A stretch of DNA of 64,000 nt from Macrothele yani. Taxonomy: Eukaryota; Arthropoda; Arachnida; Araneae; Macrothelidae. Below the pieces are notes generated by a model, which was given only the letters and a program-made list of their open reading frames with translations, searched no databases and was not told the DNA's origin. Shown here piece by piece: positions 23,946-35,435 of this stretch. Every line of letters begins with the position of its first letter. The stretch's first letter is position 1. The stretch is from assembly GCA_039090855.1 (NCBI GenBank), contig CM077027.1, positions 101,722,424 through 101,786,423 of the forward strand. The letters are read 5' to 3'. The position numbers and the translations under genes are program-made.

Positions 23946-25374
23946 AAAAGTAGAGTATTGGGGAAGCAAAAGCAAAACTAATTTCCCATTGGCTGTGAGT
24001 TGAAATCAAAGGTTAATTCTCTGCTAGATACTCCAGGGAAAAAAAAATATTTGTTCTCCCCCTGAAGCCTGGTAAGTAGATTGTTTTTGTCATGATTACT
24101 TGAGATGTGAAAATGCCATCTTTGGAGTGATGCATGAAGTGAATACTACTGAGCATGCCTTTTCTCACTGATAGACAAATTAATTTGGGGGAATGTTGAC
24201 CCAATTTGCAATAATGTTGTAAGGCTATTTAAGTTTTTGTATTTGTTTTATGTTTTTCCATTATTTGTGAGTGAAAAAATGTGTGCATGCACACCAGATA
24301 GTGTGGTTTGTCTGGGGGAAGGGGTGAGTGTTCGTTATCATTTGTGGTTTTTTTTTTTGGGGGCATAAGTTAGGTTGTAGTTTATGAAGGTTGAATTAAA
24401 GTGCTGAGATAATGTAATATGGACTTACTTAGTGATCAAACATTGCTACTGATATCTTGTAAGCAGAAAATAAAATTTTCTTCCAAGTGCTTAAAAATGT
24501 CTAAAACCACTTCGGTAATGATGTACTCAAGCTCCAATTTAGAAAACAGAAGATCGCTATCAATTTGGTCAATTACTTTAAAAAATATGGCATGTTGTAT
24601 TTTCACTTCAATGCACAATGTCAACATGAAAAAGTTAAGATGGCAGAGGGACATTATAATCCCTAATGAAGAGATTTATTTCCACAATATCCAAGCTTCA
24701 AAAGGAAATAGAGGTATCTATTTGATTTCATTTCTAAATTTTATTTATCATTTTCTTGATTTCCTGTATTGGAAATTTGAGATTTTTGCGTTTAGCTATT
24801 CTTTTCAGGTATTTGGTGACGACGGATGATGTTACAGTGTGAGAGGAGTAGCTTTCTATTGTCAGGATTTGGAAGGAGTGTTTTTTATTTTTTTTTAAGA
24901 AGTTAACTTTCAATAAAAATCATTCAGTTCCTTCAAAGGTAGTCTATGGGTTTCAGATTTTAATACTTTTATTAATGATTGAATAAGTTAAAAAAGGGGG
25001 TGGGAGGGGTCTTAATACACATTTTGAGAACATTCTTCCCTTATCCACCTACCTAACTCAACATCAGAGCACAGGAATAAGGCATGGGGGTGGACAAGCA
25101 ACCCCACTGTATGGTTTTACATAGTTTCCAGTATGGAATATTATTAGATAAAAATGACTGCATATAATTTTTCTTATAAGCACTGAATTTTTTTCTGTGG
25201 GTTCTATCTAACTTGTAAACATTTAATTGTTGCTTTGGTCACAAGTTCATGAGAGAATTTAAAAAAAGATGTTTTTTCTTTTAATGTTTGACTAAAAAAA
25301 GCCACCAAAGTTTCTTTGTTTTTTGATTTTTTTGTAATAACTAATTAAATGGCCATGTGTCAATTTGTATTATA
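23946..25374. other. Spacer of the long inverted repeat
   Basis: About 1.4 kb of unique-looking AT-rich sequence between the two arms. Short open frames on both strands (for example 24419-24829) match nothing I recognise. No transposase motif was found. Confidence 0.4.
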
Positions 25375-26334
25375 TTTCCAATGAACTTAAAAAAAATTGC
25401 ATGAAATGCTTACACCCAGTGGTAAATGTCAAATACTTCTTGGATACATTTGATTAAAAAGTCATTCAGTTCCTTCACAAGCAATGCAATGTACATCAGT
25501 TTTTCTGGTTCCAATATCTTCAGTAAAAAACATTTATTTTGGGAAAGAGGAACAGAAATAGCAAGCAATATTTTTAATCTTGTGATACACACAAAGTCAC
25601 AAACTTACCTTATGCACCTGCATGACTCAAACAGGTGGTGGTGGTGTGGGAGGGGGGTGCAGCACTGGAAAGATTGTGCTATTCCCAGTATAAAACATGA
25701 CTGTAATTTTTCTTCTTATAAGCACCAAATTTTCTCTGTAAGGCTAGGGTGTACCTAACATAAGTGCCACCACCCTGGTAGCAAGGTGAGAAAACTTCAA
25801 AAAACCTTTTTTTTTTTTTATTATGTTGGACTTTTTCAAAAAAGCCATAATTTTTTTTAGATAAAATGGGTCTACACAATTAACTTTTTTAAAAAGTGCA
25901 AGAACAATGTTGCACCATCTCTGCCACATAGAGAAAAAAATTGCGAAGAGGACCCACTTATTCTCTCAAACAGTTGCAAAGGTGGTTCAAAACTGTTTCA
26001 TAAGTATAAAATTTGAAATCATAAAAACAAAATGTGAACATTTTTGAAATCTCTGACTTCAGAACTAACAGAGTATTAAGTTTCAAAACCATATCTTTAA
26101 CGGTTTTCATTCTATCAGCAAAACCTATGCCAATTATAGCGCCATCCTCGAGACCTGGTTCTGTACACCCCACACCAAACTTCAAAATCGCATAACTTCT
26201 AAATTTTTCAATATATTTGTCTAAAAATTGGGGTTTTTTTCTTATCTTCACAAGTAGTGACTGTGTACCAAATTTGAAGAAAAATGAGAACCTTTGGTTC
26301 CATGGCCTGGATCTGACATGGAATGACCCGCACT
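25375..26334. repeat. Long inverted repeat, right arm (~1 kb)
   Basis: Inverted partner of 22895-23945, ending GACATGGAATGACCCGCAC. On the minus strand it keeps two short open stretches, one reading LKILEPEKLMYIALLVKELN, whose left-arm counterpart is similar but decayed, and one of 134 residues at 25958-26362. Whether the arms were ever coding is unclear. Confidence 0.85.
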
Positions 26335-26839
26335 TAATATAATGCAGTGATGTTTTGCTCATAGTAAATTTTTCTTCCCTTCACTGTTATAAAAAATGAG
26401 ACAGGTCATTAAATTGCCCCCTGAAGAGCACCTTTCTGTTAATTATATTTTGAATGCGTAATTATGTGCAAACAACTGTAATACATAACATCCTCATTTG
26501 TATAAAAATTACATTCACTGAACTGATATTTCTTTCACATGTCCTTGTTAATACACATAAATAAGGATAATTGCTATGGCGGTGAAAAGGGGCCTCCAGC
26601 TGTCTGTCTGGAATAGCTGCTTGCCTGTTATAAAGGTTTTATAAACTAAAACCGTGAAAATGATTTTCAAATGTTTTACTTCTTTAATGAAAAACACACA
26701 CCAAAATTCCCTTTTCTTAATACTTCATTTAAAGCTGCCATAACAAAATCCTGGTTATTTTATTTTAACCAGCTTCCTATGCAGTTCCCACAAAAAAATT
26801 TGAAAACTATTTTTCCTGAGGTTAGAGGCCTTTTCAGGG

Positions 26840-27376
26840 TTGGGGGGGGGTAGGTATCAGTACGCCCCTGCTTTAACCACAGTAGGCCATGCACAGCTGA
26901 CAAAGTTTGACATTTTCTGGACTGTCATCCTTCGCTCAGAACCTAATGATCATGCCCTTTGCCAAAGGGGTCAAATCTCATCTTTTACCCATAACAACCA
27001 TTGTTTCAAATCCGACTGGTAACGCACTTGTCACTGATAGTGCTGCATATACCCTTGACCTTCATGTGTGTGCACTACTGCACCAGAAATGATATATACA
27101 TCAGACAAGGGGAGGGTTATAATGTTTTGTTCCTACTATGTACAAGACCACATGTTACCAATATTGTTAGTGAACTTTTGTCCCACAAAAACTACCAAAT
27201 GTTTGCCTGCCCCACCATACAGTCCAGATTTAGCCACATGTGACTTTTCATTATTCTTAAGCATGAAAAACAAGCTCAAAAGATGTCATTTTGACAAAGA
27301 AGCGGTAGTTAAAGCTGTGGAAGCAGCACTTAAGGCACTACCAAAAGACAGGTTCTATTACATGTATGATGACTGA
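26840..27376 (+). pseudogene. mariner transposase C-terminal relic
   Basis: 27190-27376 reads APPYSPDLATCDFSLFLSMK and then KRCHFDKEAVVKAVEAALKA, matching the third-Asp block and C-terminus of mariner transposase. The upstream part to about 26840 is heavily decayed. No TIRs were recognised. Confidence 0.75.
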
Positions 27377-28168
27377 AGACAGCACTGGAACACATGAATT
27401 TTATCAAGGAAAGTACTTTGAAGGCAAAGAATAATAATACATGCAACAACAAAAAATTAAGCACACAGTACTTTTGAACCATAAGGTAAAATGAGCAAAA
27501 ATTTGGATCATTTTCATTCCTCATGCAGGTTTACTAGCTGACCAGTATTTATAAATATTCAAGATCATGTGGTAAATTTTTCTATTTCTTTAGTGATTTG
27601 CAGTAAAATTAATTCTGTGCCAACTAGCAATAAAATTGCGAAACAGGAAAAGCTGAAAATATCTTGGACATTCCTCTGTGTATTTCAACATTTTTTTTTT
27701 TTTTACCGATCTGTCTTCTAGAAACAGGCAGAAGGAAACAAATACATATTCTGGCCACATAATAAAGATAACTGAGCATCCAAAAAGGTAGAGAATATAT
27801 TGATTATCTTGGTCATACTGGGATCTTCACTAATGCAGAAAAAGTTTTACTGAGTATCAGAACCAGAATGACCTATTCACAGAAAGATGGTAGAACACAG
27901 GTAAAAACAACATTACAAGCATATTGTTTTTACATACATATGAACATCAAAAGAAACAACCGGTGGACAGATCTAACAGTCCCAAGAAATGATCTATTAT
28001 TTGAATGATTACATAAAAGCACTAACAAAACTTACATCTGAAACAACTTTATAAATAAAAATCACTTCATGTGCTTGTGAATAAAAGAAAAAGAAAACAT
28101 TTTAAATGTTCAGTTAAATGCAAAAACAGTAAAAGAAACTAAATCAGAAGTTTTTAAACAAACTTTAC
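27377..28168. other. SUCLA2 intron 2 next to exon 2
   Basis: AT-rich intron directly downstream (minus strand) of the exon 2 donor. No feature was recognised. Confidence 0.4.
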
Positions 28169-28331
28169 CAAGTTTTTCTGCTGCCTTCTGGGCTTCATCT
28201 GGTGTTCTTGCTACACCAAATTTTGGAACTCTGACTCCAGCACTTTCAAGTAAGCCTAAACTAATGTATTCATGCAAATTTAAGTTACGTTTTTGTACAT
28301 AGTTAAAATTTGGTAGTGGTCCATTTTTGAG
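28169..28331 (-). CDS. SUCLA2: Succinyl-CoA ligase [ADP-forming] beta subunit, exon 2
   Basis: A TCTCTTCTAG acceptor precedes the exon and GTAAAGT follows it. The 163-nt exon reads [20 protein letters not shown] and then [20 protein letters not shown], ending in EKL plus one base. RNLNLHEY is the conserved start of mature mitochondrial beta subunits and the beginning of the ATP-grasp fold. The frame starts in phase 0, which agrees with the proposed exon 1 at 51979-52050. The carried base forms Glu with exon 3. Mitochondrial presequence cleavage probably falls a little before RNLNLHEY; that is inferred from the family. Confidence 0.93.
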
Positions 28332-28739
28332 CTAGAAGAGATAAAAATGAAACTGTTTTAGCACATGAGACATTTGTTTTTGCATATTAAATATTTTTCT
28401 TTTCAGATAAGTGTAAGGAACATCAAAATCTTTATATTCTAATAAGAGACCAACAGTACTTTTTTTTTTTTTTTTTAGTGAAAGGTTAAACACGTACTTT
28501 CAGTTGTTGCATAATGTAAATAACCCAAAGTTTCAGGCTAAGAGTTTCAGCTTTAATAATATTTAAAATTTGGATCAGCTGAACTGAAACAAACAGAGCA
28601 TGCATAATATAATACACTTGCACATAGAAACTGAATGCAGGGGAACAGCTGAAAATCTAATGCAATTTTTGTTACATTCTTTCTGAAGCCGATTTTCCCT
28701 AAGCAAAACTTGGGAATTCAGGAAAACACTGATAAAATT

Positions 28740-29300
28740 TCAAAAACAGCATTCACTCTTGAAAAATGCATATGTGAGTGTGAAATACTCTAAACAAACC
28801 CATAAAAAAAAACGACTACATGTCGAACTGACTAAACATGTCAAACTAACTAAACCCCTGGATTCACAAGGCATCTACTCTATCCCAGTCAACACTTCCA
28901 CAAGCATTACCCACTACATTGGTTGTACATACCGCAACATCAACTGGTGATTGGTGGAACATATCGCGCTAATGTTAAGAGAGGAAACCCTTCCACCTCC
29001 CATTCAATTTTAACTATCAGTGATAAGTCCGCGTTTCCTGATTGGTAAAGCATATCGCTTTGTTTAGTAATCAGAAAGGCCTTACATACCATGAAACCAT
29101 TGAAATCTTACCTTAACACTTGCAATATGGATGAACAGTTTTAGATCCCTATTATTTGGAAAGCTATTTTGAAATCTGGAAACAACTGATGCTAAGACCA
29201 TATATGGTTCATTCCACATGCTTCATTCCATGGCTAAGGAAGGTAGAAATCAGCTACCGAAACGTTGCACCATTTACAGTTCCATAACGTAACCAATGCA
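28740..29300 (+). pseudogene. Penelope-like retroelement relic (GIY-YIG end)
   Basis: Plus-strand pieces read GIYSIPVNTSTSITHYIGCT followed by RNINW and LVEHIA, corresponding to the GIY-YIG endonuclease of Penelope-like elements (GIYxIPCxxCxxxYIGxTgR). Further on are YHETIEILPYLNTCNMDEQF and, near 29245, KEGRNQLPKRCTI, both familiar C-terminal features. Several frame changes are present, and the upstream reverse transcriptase is absent. It sits just upstream of SUCLA2 exon 2, in intron 1. Confidence 0.7.
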
Positions 29301-29437
29301 TGATAAGAGAATATTTGGCATTCTAATTTATACCTTGATGTAAGTTGTTGACTGGATTGTTTGCAACCATATTTATGTTAAGACTAGGTATTTTAGTATG
29401 AATATATTCTGCAATATGTAACATCAGTTATATTTAT

Positions 29438-30080
29438 ATGCTGAATTCATACATGGCCGCAATCACTTTTCAAAATAGCTTCCTCTGCTGTCACACAGTC
29501 CTTCAGTCTTTGTGGCCACTCATCAATAGCAATATGCAGAGAAAGCTGTTACTTCCCGCACCAAAAAGTGTTTCAGACTGTCAATCCTGGGTTGCCACTT
29601 TTAGACATGTCCTCCAGCAGGGCCCACAACTTGTAATGCAATGGGTTGGGGTCAGGTCTGCAGGAAGGCCAATTAACAAAAGGAAAAATGTCTGCCACAT
29701 TTATCTGAAGCCACTCCTGGGTTGACTTGACCTTGTGGACAAGTGTGGAATCCTGCTGGAAGCTCTACTGCTGGTGTTTGATCAGTGTCACTCACATTCT
29801 TGATCACAGGCTCCAAAACTGTGTCCTAGTAAACTTTGGTGGCCGTTTTCATGCCTCTCTCACAGAAATGGAGCTCTGCAATAAATTTGTTGGAGACTCC
29901 CCACCAAGCCATGACAGAAGCAGGATGATGGGCCCCAATGTTGGGGCTTTCTCCTGAACTTCTCATGGGATTGACACATACATCCTTGTCATTTGAAGTT
30001 TGAAAGCCTCTTCTCAATAGTGAAAATATTTTCATCAGTGAAAAGAATCTCGCTGCGGTGATTGTCTGTGTAACGCAGCA
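29438..30080 (-). pseudogene. Tc1/mariner-type transposase relic
   Basis: Minus-strand fragments read MKIFSLLRRGFQTSNDKD, then HHPASVMAWWGVSNKFIAEL and HFCERGMKTATKVY, and later RIDSLKHFLVREV. These match the SDEKIFTIEE...ASVMVWWGVS...LHFCEKGVKT order of a mariner-like transposase group in arthropods. The catalytic second Asp region is missing or shifted. RTE copy 2 abuts it at about 30109. Confidence 0.72.
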
Positions 30081-30133
30081 ACAGACATTTCTCTTTTACC
30101 TCCATCTGTAGTGGTGTTGGATTTATAATAAAC

Positions 30134-32143
30134 ATGAAACTGAACGATAAAGTTGTAGAAGTTGAAAGTTCCTCTGACAGAGCTGCACGACTCGTTATCC
30201 AACTCTCGAGAAGATACCAGGCTCAGATTATTCAAACTTATGCACCCACCACAAGTCATCCTGAAAAAGAAATTGAAGAATTTTATGAGGAAATTCGTCA
30301 TCTAAATAATAAAGGCAAGCAGCACTTGAAGATAATTATGGGAGATTTCAATACAAAAATAGGGCAACAGCAACAGAATGAAATTTCAGTAGGTAAATTC
30401 AGTCACGGCAACAGAAACCAGTATGGAAATACTTTCATAGAGTTTGCAGAGGCAGAAAGGTTTTTCATCATGAACTCCTTTTTCAAGAAAAAGCCACACA
30501 GGAAATGGACATGGAGACATCCAAATGGGACGACAAGTGAAATTGATTTTATTATGTGTAACAAAAAATTTGTCGTAGAAGACTGCAGTGTGCTAAACAA
30601 GTTCAACACAGGTAGTGACCATAGATTGGTGAGATGTAAGATGCACCTTAACACTAAACTCAAACGTGGCAAGCTCATAAGGCAAACGAAATGTATTGAC
30701 ATAACCAACCTTAAAAAGCACCATAATACCTTCACGTTGGAACTGAAGAACAGATTCTCTGCTTTAAAAGGCATAACATCGGAAGAAGTCGACGTTTCTG
30801 AAGTTAACAGAAAAGTAACCAAAGCTCTTATGGAAACAGCAACAAAATTAGCTGGGTCTAAGAACAAGTTGCATGTAAACAAATTATCAGGAAAAACCAA
30901 AATGTTGATGCAAAAAAGAAGAGAGATGAGGACAACTAAAGAAGATGTGACTTCCAAAGTGGAATATATAGAGATATGCAAGACAGTACGAAAAAGTATC
31001 ACTGAAGACGTAAGGAAATTCAACTGTGAAGTAGTGAGGAAAGCAATTGAAAACAACCAAAGCCTAAAGATAGCAAAGGGACATCTCAGTAAGGGAAGAA
31101 AACAGATTATGAAACTGAGAGAAGAAGATGGTTCTGTAACAAGAAATAGAGGCGAAATTTTGACAAGAGTGAAAGATTTCTACTCCAAATTATATGAAAG
31201 GGATGATACATGTACTCCAGACATCATGAAAGGTACCAGTACCAGAGTTCTTCCAGTCCTCCCAGCAGAAGTTGCACATTCAATCAAGAACATGAAGCGA
31301 GGAAAAGCTCCAGGAGAAGGTGGAATTACTGTAGACATCATACAAGAAGCAAGTGGAGAAATCGAAACAGTACTCGCCCAAATTTTCACTCGATGCCTTA
31401 ATGAAAGGAAGATTCCTGAGGATTGGAACAATGCTACAATGATCCTGCTACATAAGAAAGGTGACATTGAGGATCTCAGGAACTACAGACCTATCAGCCT
31501 CCTATCAGTGGTTAATAAAATCTTCACTAAAGTTCTTTCACACCGCTTGAAGGTAATGCTGGACATGACTCAACCAAGAGAACAAGCTGGATTCAGGAGT
31601 GGCTACAGCACAATAGATCATATCCATGTACTGAGAGAACTAATTGAAAGAGCGAGGGAATATGAACTTCCATTGTGCATGGCTTTTATCGATTATGAAA
31701 AGGCCTTTGATTCGGTTAAACCATCAGCAGTTACAATGGCTTTGAAATCTTGCGGTATTGAAGATGCATACATTAAAATTATTAATAACATCTATGAAAA
31801 TGCAAGTGCAAAGATTCGGCTATTTGAAAATACAACACACATAAAAATTGGAAAGGGAGTGAGACAAGGTGACACCATATCTCCCAAGCTCTTTAATGCC
31901 ACATTGGAAAATGTCTTTCAATCACTGAACTGGGAAAACAAAGGGATAAAGATTAATGGAGATTATCTAACTCACCTTCGTTTTGCTGATGACGTAGTCA
32001 TTTTTGCAACTACCTCATCAGAGCTGCAGAGTATGATCCAGGAACTTGCTGACAAGAATAAAGAAGTGGGATTAAAAATGAACTTTCAGAAGACAAAAGT
32101 GATGTTCAATGCTTTTACAAGAAATGAAGATTTATCGATTGAT
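30134..32143 (+). pseudogene. RTE endonuclease-reverse transcriptase, copy 2, interrupted
   Basis: About 670 residues are open without a stop: the end of the endonuclease (IIMGDFNTKIG, TGSDHRLVRC), linker, and reverse transcriptase with AFIDYEKAFDSV, GVRQGDTISPKLF and LRFADDVVIFATT. The frame runs into the nested element and stops there at 32281 after foreign residues. The first ~115 residues of the endonuclease are missing by 5' truncation. Confidence 0.88.
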
Positions 32144-33879
32144 AAAGATCCAGACTTACAACTTTTGCTAGTAGACATTGGCCACCAAGACCAAAATTGT
32201 CAGTGGCCATTAAAAAAAACTCAGTGGCCAAACTTTGAAAACAAATCAAATTGTATATATCATACTAAATTATTTTCGTAAAATTGCTTAGTATAATATC
32301 AGTATCTTTTATTTTGCATATTTCAGTTATAGTATTCTTAAAAGTTGAAACTGAAGTAATAAAACAATGTAGGAGAGTGGGAACGTCGCGCGGGGAGGGG
32401 ATTGTGCTTACGGGAGAAATCTTTGCACCGTCCAGTTTTGGAAATTTTCCTGCTATTTTCAAGCTGAAATACAAATATTTATGCAGTTAAATATTACTTA
32501 ACAATACTGGGCAGAGGCAACATCGCGAGAAAAAAGGAATTACGATTACGGAAAAAATCTGAACTCCGTCGACCTTCCGTTTTAGAAATTTTCGTAAAGA
32601 TGGAATTCCGTCCTCCGACGAACATCCCCTGCCCCCCACCAAATTGTGTACACTAGTTCATTGATCTCGCGAATGACCAAAATAATAACAAAAAAGGCGG
32701 AGTTCCTTGATTTCGCGGAAGGATCTGATGTCTGAGATTACAGGGAAATTTTTGCGGTGTCCAAAGCTCTGTTTTCACAAATTTGTTGCCTACAGTTTCA
32801 AACTGAATTACTTTTATGCAATAAAATCATATTTAACAATAAAACTTTACACTAAGGCAACATCGGGAGAAAAAAATTACGATTACTGTAACTCCATTCA
32901 ACTACCATTTTTGAAAGTTTTGAGACACGAAATACCATCTTCAGATGGAACTCCACCCACCCACCTGCCAATTGTCTTCAATTTTACACTGATCCAGAGA
33001 ACGATCTAAATGATGACAGAAAAAAAAAAAAATGCGGAATTCCGTGAGTCCGCTTAAAAATCTTGTGCATATAAAACAATAAAAAAATTTTTAAAAAATG
33101 AAAATTCATAGAATCCGTAGTTTTAACAGCGAGGTCCGTAGTCAGTCAGCTAAATCCGTAGAAACTACGGACATTCGGTAGTAGTTTCGCAGGTATGGAA
33201 ATATTACAGTACAACCACGAAAATCTGGAATCGTCCGGAGATCCGGACTATGGCAATTCCGAATTTTAGAATTTTCCTATGGAAAACACAGGCTTTCAGC
33301 GAACATTCATTAAAAATAATAAAAAGAAATGCCTAACTTCTAAAGTTTTCATCGGATTTTGATGAAATTTCACATGGGAGTTTATTTTGATGTGTCTTGG
33401 TTACTGTTATTTAAAAAATTGGAGAATTTTTTTTAAATAACAATTTCTCCCACTTTTCCAGTGCAGACAGTTGAGCTGTCCACCACCGGCTTTCATCCCC
33501 ACCGCAACCTCGTTCCCCTACGATGAACCCATCCGCCTTGGCGCATTCTTCGTGATCAAAGATCAAAAACAGACGCCCTCGCCTTTTTTATAAACTTTTT
33601 TCTTTTCTGCTGTTCAAGCAGAATGAAAAAGGTGATGGTCGACTCCGTACAACTCAAATTTTGTGCCATTTCCGTATATTTGGAGTAAAATTTTTCAAAA
33701 ATTTGCGAGTTCCGTACGAGTTAAAAAAAAAAAAAATTCCGTACAATACAAGTTAAATAAAATAAATGTTTTTCTCCGTACAGGTCACCAGAATTGGATA
33801 TTTAATCAAACATTTTTAGTCGCCACGATGATGAAGTTTATCGCCAGTGGCGACCTGGCGACCGTGAGTCTGGATCTTT
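32144..33879. mobile_element. Nested TIR DNA element with no transposase (unclassified)
   Basis: The 1736-bp insert interrupts RTE copy 2 exactly. Its ends are 13-bp perfect inverted repeats AAAGATCCAGACT (16 bp with one mismatch), and ATCGATTGAT is duplicated at 32134-32143 and 33880-33889. Because the target is itself palindromic, TIR and duplication lengths can be traded; 10 bp is the simplest reading. GTGGCCA/GTCGCCA-type motifs recur just inside both ends. The interior has repeats of about 345 bp and many TCCGTA motifs. No coding frame matches a transposase, so it is non-autonomous. A Mutator- or hAT-related origin is possible but unproven. Confidence 0.8.
32370..33060. repeat. Diverged ~345-bp repeats inside the nested element
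   Basis: Successive units share TTACGATTACGG, GTTGCCTACAGTTTCAA or its variants, TTATGCA and GGCAACATCG(C/G)GAGAAAAAA. Unit junctions lie near 32545 and 32880. The same unit occurs inverted at about 35790-36320. Confidence 0.7.
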
Positions 33880-34555
33880 ATCGATTGATGGAGAAAAGCT
33901 GGAGATAACAGATACGTACGTTTATCTTGGACAGCAGATATCAAGTGAGGGTCACATTGATGAAGAAATTAATCAGCGTATAAAACCTGCCTGGAGAGCT
34001 TTTGGAAGAAACAGCATAATTTTCAAGAGCAATATGCCATTATGTTTTAAAAGAAAAGTGTTTGATCAATGCATCCTTCCAGTGCTTCCCTATGGTGCAG
34101 AGACGTGGACCTTAAGTAAAAGAGACATACAAAGGCTGCAGACAACTCAAAGTAGCATGGAGAGGTGCATGCTTGGTGTAACCAGGAGAGATAAGAAGAG
34201 GAACTCATGGATCCAAAAAATGACAAGAGTGGAAGACAGCATGATCAGAGTTAAATCCCTGAAATGGCAATGGGCTGGACATACTGCCAGAAGGACAGAC
34301 CATCGATGGACAGTCGAAATTTTAGATTGGATTCCAAGGGACAGGAAAAGACCCAGAAGAAGACTACATGGGAGATGGGTGGGTGAAATTCGAAAGTATG
34401 CGGGAGTGACATGGAGGAGACTGGCACAAGACAGACCGTTGTGGAAGAAACTTGGGGAGACCTTCGTCCAGCAGTGGATTGATAATGGTTGACGATGATG
34501 ATGATGATATATGTATGTATATATATTTATTTATTTCCAATTTTTTTTTTTTTTA

Positions 34556-35435
34556 TGTTGTATTTTCAAACAGCCAAATCTTTGCACTTGCATCTTTCAA
34601 TCACTGAACTAGGAAAACAAAGGGATAAAGATTAATGGAGATTATCTAACCCACCTTCGTTTTGCTGATGACATAGTCATTTTTGCAACTACCCCATCAG
34701 AGCTGCAGAGTGTGATCCAGGAACTTGCTGACAAGAGTAAAGAAGTGGGATTAAAATGAACTTTCAGAAGACAAAAGTGATGTTCAATGCTTTTACAAGA
34801 AATGAAGATTTATCGATTGATGGAGAAAAGCTGGAGATAACAGACACGTACCTTTATCTTGGACAGCAGATATCAAGTGAGGGTCACATTTATGAAGAAA
34901 TTAATTGGCGTACAAAACTTGCCTGGAGAGCTTTTGTAAGAAACAGCCTAATTTTCAGGAGCAATACGCCATTATGTCTTAAAAGAAAAGTGTTTGATCA
35001 ATGCATCCTTCCAGTGCTTACCTATGGTGCAGAGACGTGGACCTTAAATAAAAGAGACATACAAAGGCTGCAGACAACTCAAAGTAGCATGGAGAGGTGC
35101 ATGCTTGGTGTAACCAGGAGAGATAAGAAGAGGAACTCGTGGATCCAAAAAATGACAAGAGTGAAAGACATCATGATCAGAGTTAAATCCCTGAAATGGC
35201 AATGGGCTGGACATACCGCCAAAAGGACAGACCATCAACGGACAGTCGAAATTTTAGATTGGATTCCAAGGGACAGGAAAAGACCCAGAAGAAGACCACA
35301 TGGAAGATGGGTGGATGAAATTTGAAAGTATGCGGGAGTGACATGGATGAGTCTGGTACAAGACAGACAGTCGTGGAGGAAACTTGGGGAGACCTTCATC
35401 CAGCAGTGGATTGATAATGGTTGACAATGATGATG
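34556..35435 (+). mobile_element. RTE LINE copy 3, 3' fragment with a 5' inversion
   Basis: The main part, from TCTTTCAATCACTG at about 34593 to the (GATGAT)n tail, is in plus orientation. It carries LRFADD-equivalent sequence and the post-RT domain (open at 34756-35325). The 38 bp before it (34556-34593) is RTE sequence in the opposite orientation, from just upstream of the sense breakpoint; about 70 bp between the two is missing. This is the expected product of twin priming. The coding part is broken by a missing base near 34755 and a stop at 35323. Confidence 0.88.

Larger units (their letters stand above)
30109..34505 (+). mobile_element. RTE LINE copy 2, 5'-truncated, split by a nested element
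   Basis: Plus-orientation RTE starting inside the endonuclease (TAGTGGTGTTGGATTTAT) at about 30109 and running to 32143, then from 33880 or 33890 to the (GATGAT)n tail at about 34505. The gap is a separate 1.7-kb insertion. The 3' piece (34034-34492) keeps the post-RT domain starting CFKRKVFDQCILPVLPYGAE and ending in QQWIDNG. The joined ends show that no RTE sequence was lost at the insertion site. Confidence 0.9.

Noticed and set aside
23815..24829. Small open frames in the spacer of the long inverted repeat
   Set aside because: Composition is typical of AT-rich non-coding DNA with no motif on either strand.
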